Source: Rhizobium sp. LC145
GTDB lineage: Bacteria; Pseudomonadota; Alphaproteobacteria; Rhizobiales; Rhizobiaceae
Assembly: GCF_001005825.1 (NCBI RefSeq)
Contig: NZ_LBHV01000002.1
Location: forward strand, 310,001-374,000
Length of the DNA stretch: 64,000 bases
Direction of reading: 5' to 3'
Each line of letters starts with the position of its first letter. Within the stretch, counting starts at the first letter, position 1. The notes under the pieces are model-generated. The model was not told the origin of the DNA and did not search any database. It saw only the letters and a list, made by a program, of their open reading frames with translations. The translations under genes and the position numbers were made by a program. Of the stretch, positions 52,805 through 62,287 are shown piece after piece.

Positions 52805-53899
52805 ATGGATGCGATGACCCTCACCAAGCCGGCCTTGCAGGACACGATCGACCGGGTAGCGGCGGCATTCAGTCGCCTCAAGGGCATCAAGGAAGGTCTT
52901 GCCGGCACGGATGCAGGCAGGGGTATCCAGTTCGATGAATGGGACTGGGAGGTCGGGGTTGGGCTTTACGGCTTCCTGCGGCGGGCGCTTGCCGCCGGTG
53001 ATCGTCGCGCGCTCGACGATCTCGTCGATTGGTATAGTTGGCAGATAAAAAGAGGCCTGCCGCCGCGACAGATCAACAGCACGGCTCCCATGCTGCCGCT
53101 CGCCATCCTGATCGAGCATGTCGACCGGCCGGATTTCCGCGCGCTCGTGGAGGATTGGGCGGATTGGCTTGTCCGCAAACTTCCCAAGACCGAGGATGGC
53201 GGCTTCCAGCACGTCGTCAAGGAACGGCTGAACGAGGGCGAGCTTTGGGATGACACGCTGTTCATGGCCACCCTTTTCCTGGCCCGCGCCGGCGTCGTAT
53301 GCGGAAGGCGCGACTGGATCGACGAGGCGGTCTACCAGTTCATGGTGCATACGCGCTATCTTTCCGATCCGGTGACCGGCCTGTGGTATCATGGCTGGAC
53401 CTTCATCGGCCGGCACAATTTCGCCAAGGCCTTCTGGGCACGTGGCAACGCCTGGATCACCGTTGCCATTCCCGAACTCTTTGAGCTCGTTCCGGATCTC
53501 GACGAGAAGGACAAGCGTTTCCTCTCCAATGTCCTGGCAAGTCAGGTCCGCTCGCTGAAGGACTTCCAGCGGCTTGACGGCATGTTCCACACGCTTGTCG
53601 ATGATTTGACCTCGCCCGTGGAGACCTCGGCCACAGCCGGTATCGCATACGGTATCCTGCGTGGCGTCCAGGCGGGCATTCTCGATGCCGCAGATCGTGA
53701 GAATGCCGAGCGGGCGCTCTCCGCAGTGCTTGCCCATATCGATGAAGAAGGGGTCGTGGAGGGCGTCTCGGACGGTACCCCCATGGGGCATGATCTTGAA
53801 TTCTATCGCCGCATCCCGAACCTGCCGACACCCTACGGGCAAGCGCTGACCATGCTGCTGCTCACCGAGGTATTGCTGGAAAAGGAGGGAAAGGTATGA
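52805..53899 (+). CDS. Unsaturated rhamnogalacturonyl hydrolase, GH105 family
   Basis: 364-aa (alpha/alpha)6 hydrolase. The catalytic Asp region is ELWDDTLFMATLFLA (Asp149/Asp150), matching the general acid/base position of YteR-type enzymes. AFWARGNAWITVAIPEL and PVETSATAGIAYGI are family segments. It removes the unsaturated uronic acid left on rhamnogalacturonan fragments by lyases. No signal peptide, so it works after import. It lies 15 bases after the unrecognised 839-aa gene and overlaps the GH28 start by 4 bases (ATGA). Confidence 0.88.
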   Translation: MDAMTLTKPALQDTIDRVAAAFSRLKGIKEGLAGTDAGRGIQFDEWDWEVGVGLYGFLRRALAAGDRRALDDLVDWYSWQIKRGLPPRQINSTAPMLPLAILIEHVDRPDFRALVEDWADWLVRKLPKTEDGGFQHVVKERLNEGELWDDTLFMATLFLARAGVVCGRRDWIDEAVYQFMVHTRYLSDPVTGLWYHGWTFIGRHNFAKAFWARGNAWITVAIPELFELVPDLDEKDKRFLSNVLASQVRSLKDFQRLDGMFHTLVDDLTSPVETSATAGIAYGILRGVQAGILDAADRENAERALSAVLAHIDEEGVVEGVSDGTPMGHDLEFYRRIPNLPTPYGQALTMLLLTEVLLEKEGKV

Positions 53900-55227
53900 C
53901 GCGGAGGATTTCCCATTCCATTCCGGCCCGGCAGGAAGAGGCGACCTTGCATATACAGGCAGCCATAGACGAGGTCTCAGCGCTCGGGGGTGGACGGGTC
54001 GAGTTATGCCCCGGCATTCACGTCATCCGGGGGCTTCGGTTGAAATCTGGCGTTGAACTTCACTTGCCCGAGGGGGCGGTCCTGCGGCCCGTTCCTGATT
54101 ACGAGGCTTATTCCGCAACGACGGTTTCGGTAATTGCCGAAAAATCGGACCGCGGGATCATCACTGCAAGGAATGAGGTGGATATTGCCCTGACCGGGCA
54201 TGGACGGATCGAGGCGGGCGGGGAGGGGTTCATCGCCGGCGACGACCAGGCAATGGGCACCTACATCCCTGCCGAATTTCGTCCGCGGGTCCTCGTGTTG
54301 GAGGCTTGTAAGGACGTTCGCCTGGAGGATATCGAAGTCATCGACTCCCCAATGTGGACCTTGCATTTCGTCAATTGCGAGGATGTGCATGTCTCCCGCG
54401 TGACGGTCTCCAACAATCGCCGCCTCCCCAATACCGATGGCATCGTGCTCGATGCCTGCCGGGGCGCAGTCATCGAGGATTGCGTAGTCTCGACCGCGGA
54501 CGACGGCATATGCCTCAAAACGAGCATGGCGCCGAACGGCGGCGCCATAGGCAGTTGCGAGAACATTGTCGTTCGCCGATGCACGATAGAAAGCCAAAGC
54601 TGCGGACTGAAGATCGGCACGGAATCACACGGCGATTTCACCAATGTCGTTTTCGAGGATTGCCGCATCCGCAATTCCAACCGCGGACTTGGATTGTTCT
54701 CACGCGACGGTGGGCGCATTTCGAACATCCGCTTTTCGCGGATCGACGTGGACTGCCACGAAACGCTCGACGGCTTCTGGGGATCGGGCGAAGCATTGAC
54801 CGTGACCGTGGTCGACCGCGTGCCGGAACGTCGGGCCGGTGCGGTGGAGAACCTGATCGTCGAGGATTTGAGCGGGCGCATGGAAGGGGCGATCGTGCTC
54901 GTCGCGACCTCTGCCGCCGGTCTCCAAAATGTCCGGCTGTCGCGCCTGAGGCTCCGGCAAGCGGCCGGCCAATTGGGTACAGCCTCGTGCTATGATCTGA
55001 GACCGACCCATGCGGACATCGCGCCGAGCCTGGATGCGGTCGGCCGCGCGAACGCCTGGACGAGGGGAGCCGATGGAAAGGTGATCGGGATTGTCGATTA
55101 TCCGGATGGCCTACCCGCCATTTTCACCAAGGGCATGAAGGACCTTTGGATGGACGAGGTGCATATTGAAAGGCCTGAGCCGCTGCCTGAGAGGTGGAAT
55201 GCAAACGTCCTTCATCAAGCGAATTGA
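53896..55227 (+). CDS. GH28 family polygalacturonase-type glycoside hydrolase
   Basis: 443-aa right-handed beta-helix enzyme. GH28 motifs are NTDGI (residues 179-183, catalytic Asp181), ADDGICLK (Asp202/Asp203) and GLKIGTESHG (238-246). The Gly-His-Gly motif of classic polygalacturonases is in the variant GTESHG form, as in exo-acting or rhamnogalacturonan-type GH28. Without a signal peptide, it is cytoplasmic and should trim imported oligogalacturonides or rhamnogalacturonan pieces. Its start overlaps the GH105 stop. Confidence 0.88.
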   Translation: MTRRISHSIPARQEEATLHIQAAIDEVSALGGGRVELCPGIHVIRGLRLKSGVELHLPEGAVLRPVPDYEAYSATTVSVIAEKSDRGIITARNEVDIALTGHGRIEAGGEGFIAGDDQAMGTYIPAEFRPRVLVLEACKDVRLEDIEVIDSPMWTLHFVNCEDVHVSRVTVSNNRRLPNTDGIVLDACRGAVIEDCVVSTADDGICLKTSMAPNGGAIGSCENIVVRRCTIESQSCGLKIGTESHGDFTNVVFEDCRIRNSNRGLGLFSRDGGRISNIRFSRIDVDCHETLDGFWGSGEALTVTVVDRVPERRAGAVENLIVEDLSGRMEGAIVLVATSAAGLQNVRLSRLRLRQAAGQLGTASCYDLRPTHADIAPSLDAVGRANAWTRGADGKVIGIVDYPDGLPAIFTKGMKDLWMDEVHIERPEPLPERWNANVLHQAN

Positions 55228-55245
55228 ACCTGGCGGGAGCAGGGT

Positions 55246-56367
55246 ATGGGAGAACTGAAACTTACCGGTGTGAACAAGGCGTTCGGCGCGCTGACCGTGC
55301 TGCACGACATCAACCTGACCATAGAGGACGGAAAGTTCGTCGTCTTCGTCGGGCCGTCGGGTTGCGGCAAGTCTACGCTTTTGAGGATCATCGCCGGGCT
55401 GGAGGACATTTCCGCCGGCGGCATTGAGATCGGCGGCCGCGATGTCGGCCGGTTTTCGCCCGCCGAGCGCAGGATTGCCATGGTCTTCCAGTCCTATGCG
55501 CTCTATCCGCATATGAGCGTGCGCAAGAACCTGGCCTTCGGCCTGGAAAACCTCAAATTCAAGCGCAGCGAGATCGAAGCGCGGATTCAGGAAGCGGCGC
55601 GCATGCTGGCCATCGAGCCTTATCTGGACCGGAAGCCGAGGCAGCTTTCGGGCGGCCAGCGGCAGCGCGTTGCCATCGGCCGCGCGATCGTGCGCAATCC
55701 AGATATTTTCCTCTTCGACGAGCCGCTCTCCAATCTCGATGCGGCCCTGCGCGTCCAGACACGTGCGGAAATCACCAGACTGCACCGCGAGCTCAAGACC
55801 ACGATGATCTATGTGACCCACGACCAGGTCGAGGCCATGACGATGGCCGACCAGATCGTGGTGCTGAACAGTGGCCGGATCGAGCAGGTGGGAACACCGC
55901 TCGAACTCTTCGACAATCCCCGCAACCTGTTCGTGGCCGGCTTTTTGGGCTCGCCCCGAATGAACATGCTGAAGGGAACGGTGACCGCCATCGAAGACGG
56001 TTCTGTGGCGATCGACGTGGGCTACAGGATCGCCTTGCCTGCAAAACTCGATCCCGCCGGCGCCAGGATAGGTCAGCCCGTGCTGGCCGGCATACGTCCG
56101 GCTCACTTCACGTTGTCTCAGGAGGAAGGGCTGCCGTTCATCGTTCAATATCACGAGAGCCTCGGCACCGAGACCTATGTCTATGGAACCCTCGACGGCC
56201 AGAGCGAGCAGATCATCATCCATCAGGCCGGTCATTTTGCTCCGAAGGCAGGGGGGCGCTTGTTCCTCATGCCCATGCCGGAGCGCTTGCACGTTTTCGA
56301 CCCCGACACGGGTCTTGCCCTGCCGCGGGCCGTCGAGGAGCCAAGGAGGGTTCATGAGCACGCCTAG
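55246..56367 (+). CDS. ABC transporter ATPase of the pectin module
   Basis: 373-aa UgpC/MsmK-type ATPase. Walker [10 protein letters not shown], signature [14 protein letters not shown], Walker [13 protein letters not shown] and a C-terminal regulatory domain (about residues 240-373) are all present. It starts 18 bases after GH28 and overlaps the following permease gene by 14 bases. It completes the transporter whose binding protein is encoded divergently at 48796-50073. Confidence 0.9.
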   Translation: MGELKLTGVNKAFGALTVLHDINLTIEDGKFVVFVGPSGCGKSTLLRIIAGLEDISAGGIEIGGRDVGRFSPAERRIAMVFQSYALYPHMSVRKNLAFGLENLKFKRSEIEARIQEAARMLAIEPYLDRKPRQLSGGQRQRVAIGRAIVRNPDIFLFDEPLSNLDAALRVQTRAEITRLHRELKTTMIYVTHDQVEAMTMADQIVVLNSGRIEQVGTPLELFDNPRNLFVAGFLGSPRMNMLKGTVTAIEDGSVAIDVGYRIALPAKLDPAGARIGQPVLAGIRPAHFTLSQEEGLPFIVQYHESLGTETYVYGTLDGQSEQIIIHQAGHFAPKAGGRLFLMPMPERLHVFDPDTGLALPRAVEEPRRVHEHA

Positions 56368-57349
56368 GATAGCGACCCTGGCCGACCGGACGCTCGATTT
56401 CGTCATGCGGTTGGTCGAGGCGCCGATCAACGGGTTTGAGTGGCTCTTTGGCAGGAAGCGGATGCCTTATCTGTTCCTGGCGCCCAATCTCGTGCTTTTC
56501 GGCATATTCACATTCCTGCCGATTGCGATTGCGGTCGGTTATGCCTTCACGGGGGGAACGGAACTCTTCGTTGCCGACCGGCCGTTCGTCGGTTTCGACA
56601 ATTTCCGCCAACTCTTAGCCTGCGAGGACTACTCGAGCCCCGGTAGCTGCCGCGAATCCCTGTTCTGGACAGCGATATGGAACACCCTGTGGTTCGTCGG
56701 CTTCAACGTGGCGGCGACGCTTCTCGTGGCACTCGTCACCGCGCTGATCCTCAATCGGGCGATTGCGGCGTGCGGCTTCTTCCGCGCCGTCTTCTTCTAT
56801 CCCGTTCTCTTGTCGCCCGTAGTCATCGGCCTCATCTGGAAATGGTTCCTGGATCGCAACGGCCTTCTCAACGCTTTCCTGCAAATGCTTGGCGTTCCAC
56901 CGGAAATCTTCTTGCTGGATGTAGGCTGGTCGCGGTTCTTCGTGGTCGTGGTTTCGGTCTGGTTCCATATGGGGTTCTATACATTGATCCTTCTCGCCGG
57001 CCTTCAGGCCATCCCGAAGGATCTCTACGAGGCTGCCGCGATCGACGCGGCCTCTCCGAGACGGACGCTGCTGCGCATTACGCTGCCGCTTCTCGGCCCG
57101 AACCTTCTGGTCGTGCTCATCCTGCTGATGATCCGATCGGTGCAGATTTTCGACGAGGCCTGGGTGTTGACGAATGGCGGCGGTCCCGGCACGGCCAATA
57201 GTTTCATCGTCCAGTATATCTATCAGATGGCCTTCGGCAGCGATCTGCGTCTGTTCGGACTGGCTTCGGCCGCCTCGGTGCTGATGGGTGTCGTCCTGCT
57301 CATACTGACGCTCATACAGTTGCGGCTTGGCCGCAGGATGGAGTCGTGA
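56354..57349 (+). CDS. ABC transporter permease, MalF type, of the pectin module
   Basis: 331-aa permease with an N-terminal cytoplasmic segment of about 35 residues, then six helices (first PYLFLAPNLVLFGIFTFLPIAI). A periplasmic loop carries a Cys pair (LACEDYSSPGSCRES), which may form a disulfide. The coupling loop is LYEAAAIDAASPRRTLLRITLPLLGP. The start follows AAGGAGGG. It is located inside the last 14 bases of the ATPase gene. Confidence 0.9.
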   Translation: MSTPRIATLADRTLDFVMRLVEAPINGFEWLFGRKRMPYLFLAPNLVLFGIFTFLPIAIAVGYAFTGGTELFVADRPFVGFDNFRQLLACEDYSSPGSCRESLFWTAIWNTLWFVGFNVAATLLVALVTALILNRAIAACGFFRAVFFYPVLLSPVVIGLIWKWFLDRNGLLNAFLQMLGVPPEIFLLDVGWSRFFVVVVSVWFHMGFYTLILLAGLQAIPKDLYEAAAIDAASPRRTLLRITLPLLGPNLLVVLILLMIRSVQIFDEAWVLTNGGGPGTANSFIVQYIYQMAFGSDLRLFGLASAASVLMGVVLLILTLIQLRLGRRMES

Positions 57350-57353
57350 TTCC

Positions 57354-58412
57354 ATGTCGACCAGCCTCGATCCCGTCGCTTTCCTGACCCGCACGCGCCG
57401 GCCCGGACGTGTCGGCGTGACCGACATCCTCTCTTGGTTGTGGCTGATTGGTGGGACGCTTGCGGTCCTTATCCCGGTTGCCTGGGCGGGGCTTTCCTCG
57501 CTGAAGCCGGAAGCGGAGATCACGCGTTTTCCACCGACGCTGCTGCCGAGAGCAGCCGTCCAGAAAACCGTCACCGGCTTTGAAAACCCGCTCAGCCTCT
57601 GGAAGGTCACAGTCGACGGAGAGACCCGCGAGATGGCGATGGTCCGTCGCATCGGCCTCAAGGCCCAGATGGTCGATCCGAATGAGCCCGGCAAACCGGT
57701 CAGCATCGACGTGAAGGATATTTCGCCGGTCCAGCAGCTTACCGCCGCGACGGAGAACTACACCGATCCTTTGACGAAGTTCGACTTCCTGACCTTTCTC
57801 AAGAACTCGGTTTTCGTCACTTTCGTCGCAACCATCCTGACGCTCATCGTCAATGCACTGGCTGCCTTTGCTCTGTCGAAATATCGCTTCCGCGGCGACA
57901 AGGCGATTTTCGTGCTTATCATTTCGACGCTGATGATCCCGCTGACGGTGGTCATGGTGCCGGCCTATCTCGTGGTCGTCGGCGTGGGGCTGGTGGACAA
58001 TCTGTGGGGTATCATCATTCCGACGATCGCCTCTCCCACCGGCGTTTTCCTGCTGCGCCAATACATGCTGACCATCCCGGACGAGTTGATAGAAGCAGCG
58101 CGCGTCGATGCGGCGAGTGAATTCCGCATCTTCTGGCGCATCATTCTGCCATTGACCGCGCCGGCGCTCGCGGTTCTCGCGATCTTCTCGATCCTGTGGC
58201 GCTGGAACGACTTCCTCTGGCCGCTGATCGTGCTGAGCAGCCGCGAAAACTTCACGCTGCAGGTCGGGCTCAATGCCTTCCAAGGCGAGTTTTCGGTCCA
58301 GTGGCATTATATCCTGGCGATGACCTTCCTGAGCCTTCTGCCGGTCACCATCGTTTTCTTCTTCCTCCAGAAGTACATAACCACCGGCATTGCCGGGACG
58401 GGCATGAAGTAA
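57354..58412 (+). CDS. ABC transporter permease, MalG type, with long periplasmic insertion
   Basis: 352-aa permease, about 70 residues longer than usual. The extra length is between helix one (LWLIGGTLAVLIPVAWAGLSSL) and helix two, residues about 45-150, and contains a periplasmic domain with FPPTLLPRAAVQKTVTGFENPLSLWKVTVDG. The rest is typical, with ELIEAARVDAASEFRIFWRIILPLTAPALAVL as the coupling loop and a QKYITTGIAGTGMK end. The insertion may contact the binding protein. It lies 4 bases after the partner permease. Confidence 0.9.
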   Translation: MSTSLDPVAFLTRTRRPGRVGVTDILSWLWLIGGTLAVLIPVAWAGLSSLKPEAEITRFPPTLLPRAAVQKTVTGFENPLSLWKVTVDGETREMAMVRRIGLKAQMVDPNEPGKPVSIDVKDISPVQQLTAATENYTDPLTKFDFLTFLKNSVFVTFVATILTLIVNALAAFALSKYRFRGDKAIFVLIISTLMIPLTVVMVPAYLVVVGVGLVDNLWGIIIPTIASPTGVFLLRQYMLTIPDELIEAARVDAASEFRIFWRIILPLTAPALAVLAIFSILWRWNDFLWPLIVLSSRENFTLQVGLNAFQGEFSVQWHYILAMTFLSLLPVTIVFFFLQKYITTGIAGTGMK

Positions 58413-58414
58413 GT

Positions 58415-59455
58415 TCAGTCGCGGGGCGGTGCCACGCTGCCCCGCAGGACAAGCCTGCAGCCGAGCTCCAGCCGATGCGCCGGCCGCAGCGGATCATTGG
58501 CGATCAGCCGCTGTTCGAGCAGACCGAGAGCGGCCGCTCCGAGATGCTCGACCGGCAGGTGTATCGTCGACAGCGGCGGTGAACTGAATTCACCCCGTAC
58601 GATATCGTCGAAGCCGAGCACCGAGATGTCCTCGGGCACCCGCAGTCCAGCGACGGCAAGTGCCTTGAGGCAGCCGAGCGCCAGATTGTCCGCAGCGCAA
58701 AAGATTGCCGTTGCACCCTTCAATATTGGATCCGTAGCCAACAGCTCCCGGATCGCTCGCTCCCCCTGCACAGGCTCGAAACCGTCTGCTTCCACGACCA
58801 TGTCCACCGGCAGGGAAAGGCCTGCAGCCAGATAGGCATCCGCATAACCGTCATATCGCCGGCGGATGGTGGTTCGGCCTTTCCAGGTAAGATGCAGGAT
58901 GCGGCGGTGCCCGAGCGCCATAAGATGTTCTATGCCCTGGCGGGCACCGAAGCGGTTTTCACCGGTGACCGTGTCGACAAGCATCGAGGGATCCTCGCCG
59001 TTGAGGATCACCAACGGCGTCCTTGCCTGCGCAAGCGCGCGAATAAGCTCGGGCCGGTCATCGTTGAGGACAACGATGCCATCGACATTTTCAGCCTGAG
59101 CGATCCGCCGGACCTCCGCGGGATCGATCCGGTTGCCGGCACTGACAAAGGGAATGATCCTGATGCTGCGGCGCTCGCATTCCTGCCTGAGGCCGTTCAG
59201 CATCGTCCAACTGACCAGGTTGAGATCGCTATGCGGGGCCGCCTCACTAGTGATCGCAAGCAGTATGGTGCGAAGGGTTGCAATGGTCGCGCGGCTTTTC
59301 CTGCGCTCCAGATAGCCCAGCCTTTGCGCGGAATTCAGGACGCGATCACGGACCTCGAGGGAAATTGGTGCGGTCCCGTTCAGGACATGGGAAGCGGTGC
59401 TGAGAGAGACGCCGGCATTTTGGGCAACCTCCCTTAATCCGATCTTTGCCTTCAC
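58415..59455 (-). CDS. LacI family regulator of the pectin module
   Basis: 346-aa LacI protein from the GTG at 59455. The HTH lies at about residues 5-50 (IGLREVAQNAGVSLSTASHVLNGTAPISLEVRDRVLNSAQRLGYL), with a sugar-binding-type effector domain (SVLGFDDIVRGEFSSPPLSTIHLPVEHLGAAAL). Possible starts are GTG 59455, GTG 59461 and ATG 59476; a GAGGGGG ribosome site favours 59455. It is convergent with the permease, 2 bases apart. It probably binds the palindromes in the divergent promoter about 8 kb away. Confidence 0.85.
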   Translation of the reverse strand: MKAKIGLREVAQNAGVSLSTASHVLNGTAPISLEVRDRVLNSAQRLGYLERRKSRATIATLRTILLAITSEAAPHSDLNLVSWTMLNGLRQECERRSIRIIPFVSAGNRIDPAEVRRIAQAENVDGIVVLNDDRPELIRALAQARTPLVILNGEDPSMLVDTVTGENRFGARQGIEHLMALGHRRILHLTWKGRTTIRRRYDGYADAYLAAGLSLPVDMVVEADGFEPVQGERAIRELLATDPILKGATAIFCAADNLALGCLKALAVAGLRVPEDISVLGFDDIVRGEFSSPPLSTIHLPVEHLGAAALGLLEQRLIANDPLRPAHRLELGCRLVLRGSVAPPRD

Positions 59456-59619
59456 ACGCACCCCCTCAGGACACATCGACGATTGCCGGCTGCATGGATG
59501 GCAGCGCGTAACTGTTCTAATGCGCGGCGAGATCGGATTGAAGTGGTTCGTTGGCTGACAATAGAGAATGTTGGCCGACAACGACAGACATGACCGACTT
59601 CTGCCCGCCAATCCTAGGA

Positions 59620-60282
59620 TTACGTCCCGGAGCCCTCCAGCACGGCAATCAGATCCTTGCGCACCGCCGCGATGTGGTCGGCCAGAAGCCCGGCGGCTTG
59701 CTCGAAATCACGGGACCGGCATAGCCCTATCAGCTCGCCATGCTCCGTCATCGCGCGTGCCATGGCCGCCTCGCTCGATAGCTGCACGCGGGTATAGCGA
59801 TCGCTGGTCTGCAACAGCGACGCGACGATCTGCTGCGTACGCGGCATGTTCGCTCGATGATACATCGCCATGTGAAGCTCCGCGTTGAGCCTGCCATATT
59901 CGTCTATCTGGCCGCCGGCGATTGCCCTCACATAGGTCGCCTGCTTCTCGTCGAGGCGATCGAAATCTTCCTGGATGAGCTTCGGAGCCGAGGCCAGGAA
60001 CAGGCGCGGTTCCAGCAATATGCGTAGATCGAAGACGTCGTCGATCTCTTCTCGCGACAGTTGAGAAACGATCGCGCCCTTCTGCGGCAGGATCTTCACC
60101 AGCCCTTCGGCCTCGAGCTGGAACAGTACTTCCCTGATCGGAATGCGGCTAACCCCATAGGCCTCGGCAAGAGCATCCTGCCGCAACTGGCTTCCTGCCG
60201 CATAGCGTCCAGAAAGGATTGCCTGGCGGATCTCGTTGATGAGTGCGCCCGAAAGGGTGCGGTGCTTGAGAGGTGAGGTCAT
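59620..60282 (-). CDS. GntR family regulator, FCD subfamily
   Basis: 220-aa regulator. The winged helix spans about residues 8-75 (LINEIRQAILSGRYAAGSQLRQDALAEAYGVSRIPIREVLFQLEAEGLV), followed by an FCD effector domain with the metal-binding His residues expected (ELHMAMYHRAN and DHIAAVRKDL). FCD regulators respond to organic acids. It is divergent from the TRAP transporter genes and likely represses them, with the transported substrate as inducer. Confidence 0.9.
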   Translation of the reverse strand: MTSPLKHRTLSGALINEIRQAILSGRYAAGSQLRQDALAEAYGVSRIPIREVLFQLEAEGLVKILPQKGAIVSQLSREEIDDVFDLRILLEPRLFLASAPKLIQEDFDRLDEKQATYVRAIAGGQIDEYGRLNAELHMAMYHRANMPRTQQIVASLLQTSDRYTRVQLSSEAAMARAMTEHGELIGLCRSRDFEQAAGLLADHIAAVRKDLIAVLEGSGT

Positions 60283-60372
60283 GACGTTTCCCGCTACACG
60301 AAATTGATTAAAAAGCCAGTTGACTCATCAAATGTATAAAATCTACATTATACCAAAATAAAGGGAACAGGA
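60283..60372. promoter_or_regulatory. GntR/TRAP divergent promoter and operator
   Basis: A plus-strand promoter is possible: TTGACT (60320-60325), an 18-base spacer and TACATT (60344-60349). An inverted repeat, GTATAA / TTATAC (60334-60339 / 60348-60353), covers the -10 box, as a GntR repressor site should. Confidence 0.5.
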
Positions 60373-60990
60373 ATGTCAGATCAGCTATCACCGCCGGGGA
60401 CGGCGGCTTGGCCCATCCGTGCGATCATCGCCGTTTCGGAAGCGGTTCTTACCTGTGAGAAGGTGCTTGTCGGCGGCCTGATGGCGCTGCTTCTCACTCT
60501 TATCCTGCTCAATGTGGTGACCCGTTACTCCGGTACGCCGCTCTACTGGGTGGATGAAGCAGCCGTTTACGCAATGGTGTGGCTTTCCTTCATCGGCGCC
60601 TCCGCCTTGACGCGGCTCAGGCTCGACTTTTCCGTAACACTTCTCAGCGACAAACTCTCGGTGGTGAATGCGCGGCGTCTACAGGCGGTTGCCAGCCTGT
60701 TCGGCACAGCCTTCGCCATTGCGCTTGCGGTAATGTGCTGGAACTGGATGGACCCGCTCGGCATCGCCGCAGCCGGTTTCGATGCCAAGGCCTATGCGGG
60801 GCAGAGCTTCAACTTCCTCTATACCGAGCATACACAGACCCTCGGCTGGCCGACCTGGATGGTCAGCCTGGTGCTTCCGCTCTTTGCTGTCAGCATGACG
60901 ATCCACACGCTTGCCAATCTCGCCGAGGACGCAGGGCTTTCCCCGCGTCGCCGTCGTCCGGACTTCTCGAACGCGGAGAGCGTGAACTGA
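60373..60990 (+). CDS. TRAP transporter small membrane subunit (DctQ type)
   Basis: 205-aa four-helix protein. The DctQ helices are seen at about residues 30-50 (LVGGLMALLLTLILLNVVTRY), 60-78 and two further segments to residue 180. The GTPLYWVDEAAVYAMVWLSFIGASALTRLRLDFSVTLL region is characteristic. It forms the membrane complex with DctM. Its stop overlaps the next start (TGATG). Confidence 0.88.
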   Translation: MSDQLSPPGTAAWPIRAIIAVSEAVLTCEKVLVGGLMALLLTLILLNVVTRYSGTPLYWVDEAAVYAMVWLSFIGASALTRLRLDFSVTLLSDKLSVVNARRLQAVASLFGTAFAIALAVMCWNWMDPLGIAAAGFDAKAYAGQSFNFLYTEHTQTLGWPTWMVSLVLPLFAVSMTIHTLANLAEDAGLSPRRRRPDFSNAESVN

Positions 60991-62261
60991 TGGTGACCTC
61001 TGCCGCCTTTCTCGTCCTGATGCTGGTCGGCGTGCCGATCGGGCTCTGCCTTTGCATTGCCAGCATGGTCTACATCTTTGCCAGCGGAAACACGCTACTC
61101 TTCCAGAGCCTGCCGGTTCAGCTCTTCGGCGGCGTCGATAATTACGGGCTGATCGCCATCCCGCTCTTTGTCCTGATCGGCGAGGTGATGAACGGCGGCG
61201 GCATCACGAAACGGATCATCGACATGACCATGGCCTTCATCGGGGCCATGCGTGGCGGGCTTGCCTATGTGAACCTGTTCGCCAATATGTTCGTCGCCTC
61301 CATTCTTGGGTCGGCCACCGCGCAGGTCGCCATTATGGCGCAGATGATGGTGCCGGAAATGGAGAAGAAGGGTTACGACAAGACATTCTCGGCCGGATTG
61401 ACGGCCTATGCCGGCATGCTTGGCCCGATCATTCCGCCCTCCATCATGTTCGTCGTCTACAGCGTGCTGGCGCAGGTGCCGGTGGGCGACATGCTGGCGG
61501 CCGGCATGCTGCCCGGCATCCTTCTGACGATCATCTTCTGCATCGTCATCGCGCTGATGGGCTTCGTCTACAATTACCCGCGCGGCGAACGCATGACGCT
61601 CGGGCAACGCCTCCGCGTCATTGCGGATGCGCTGCCGACGCTCCTTATCCCGCTCATCATCGTCGGCTCAATCATGGCCGGCATCGCCAATCCGACCGAG
61701 GCAGCCGCCGTGGGGGTGATCGCGGCGGTACTGGTCGGGCGCTACTGGATCGGCGAACTCAGCTTCGCGCAGCTTCCCAAAATGCTGCTGCGTGCCGGTA
61801 TCTACTCGGCCGTCGTCCTATTCCTGGTTGCCGCCGCTGCCGTGTTCTCATGGGTGCTGGTCTACGGCATGGTGCCCCAGAAGGTCGCCGCCTGGGTCCA
61901 GACAATCGCGTCTGATCCGATTACCTTCATGCTTCTCGTCAACGTCATCCTGCTGGTCATCGGCACGGTTATCGACGGCGCACCGGGGCTCATCATGACA
62001 GTGCCAATCCTTCTGCCCATCGCCACCGAAGTCTACGGCATCGACCCGGTTCATTTCGGCGTCGTGGCCGTGGTCAATCTCGTGCTCGGCTTTCTCTCGC
62101 CACCGGTCGGTCTCTGCTTCTTCGTGGCGTCTGCGGTGACAGGAGCAAAGCCGGGCAAGATGTTCATCGTCACGCTGCCGTTCTTCTTCGCGGCCTGCGT
62201 GCTTCTCGTCCTGCTCTCGATCTTCCCGATCCTGTCTACCTTCTTCTTGAATCAGTCGTAA
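60990..62261 (+). CDS. TRAP transporter large membrane subunit (DctM type)
   Basis: 423-aa membrane protein with about 12 helices. It begins VTSAAFLVLMLVGVPIGLCLCIASMVYIF. DctM family features are ANMFVASILGSATAQVAIMAQMMVPEMEKKGYDKTFSAGLTAYAGMLGPIIPPSIMFVVYS and the C-terminal FGVVAVVNLVLGFLSPPVGLCFFVASAV. It carries the substrate across the membrane using a sodium or proton gradient. It overlaps the DctQ stop by one base. Confidence 0.92.
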   Translation: MVTSAAFLVLMLVGVPIGLCLCIASMVYIFASGNTLLFQSLPVQLFGGVDNYGLIAIPLFVLIGEVMNGGGITKRIIDMTMAFIGAMRGGLAYVNLFANMFVASILGSATAQVAIMAQMMVPEMEKKGYDKTFSAGLTAYAGMLGPIIPPSIMFVVYSVLAQVPVGDMLAAGMLPGILLTIIFCIVIALMGFVYNYPRGERMTLGQRLRVIADALPTLLIPLIIVGSIMAGIANPTEAAAVGVIAAVLVGRYWIGELSFAQLPKMLLRAGIYSAVVLFLVAAAAVFSWVLVYGMVPQKVAAWVQTIASDPITFMLLVNVILLVIGTVIDGAPGLIMTVPILLPIATEVYGIDPVHFGVVAVVNLVLGFLSPPVGLCFFVASAVTGAKPGKMFIVTLPFFFAACVLLVLLSIFPILSTFFLNQS

Positions 62262-62287
62262 AAATAAAACTCCAGAGGAACAACGCC

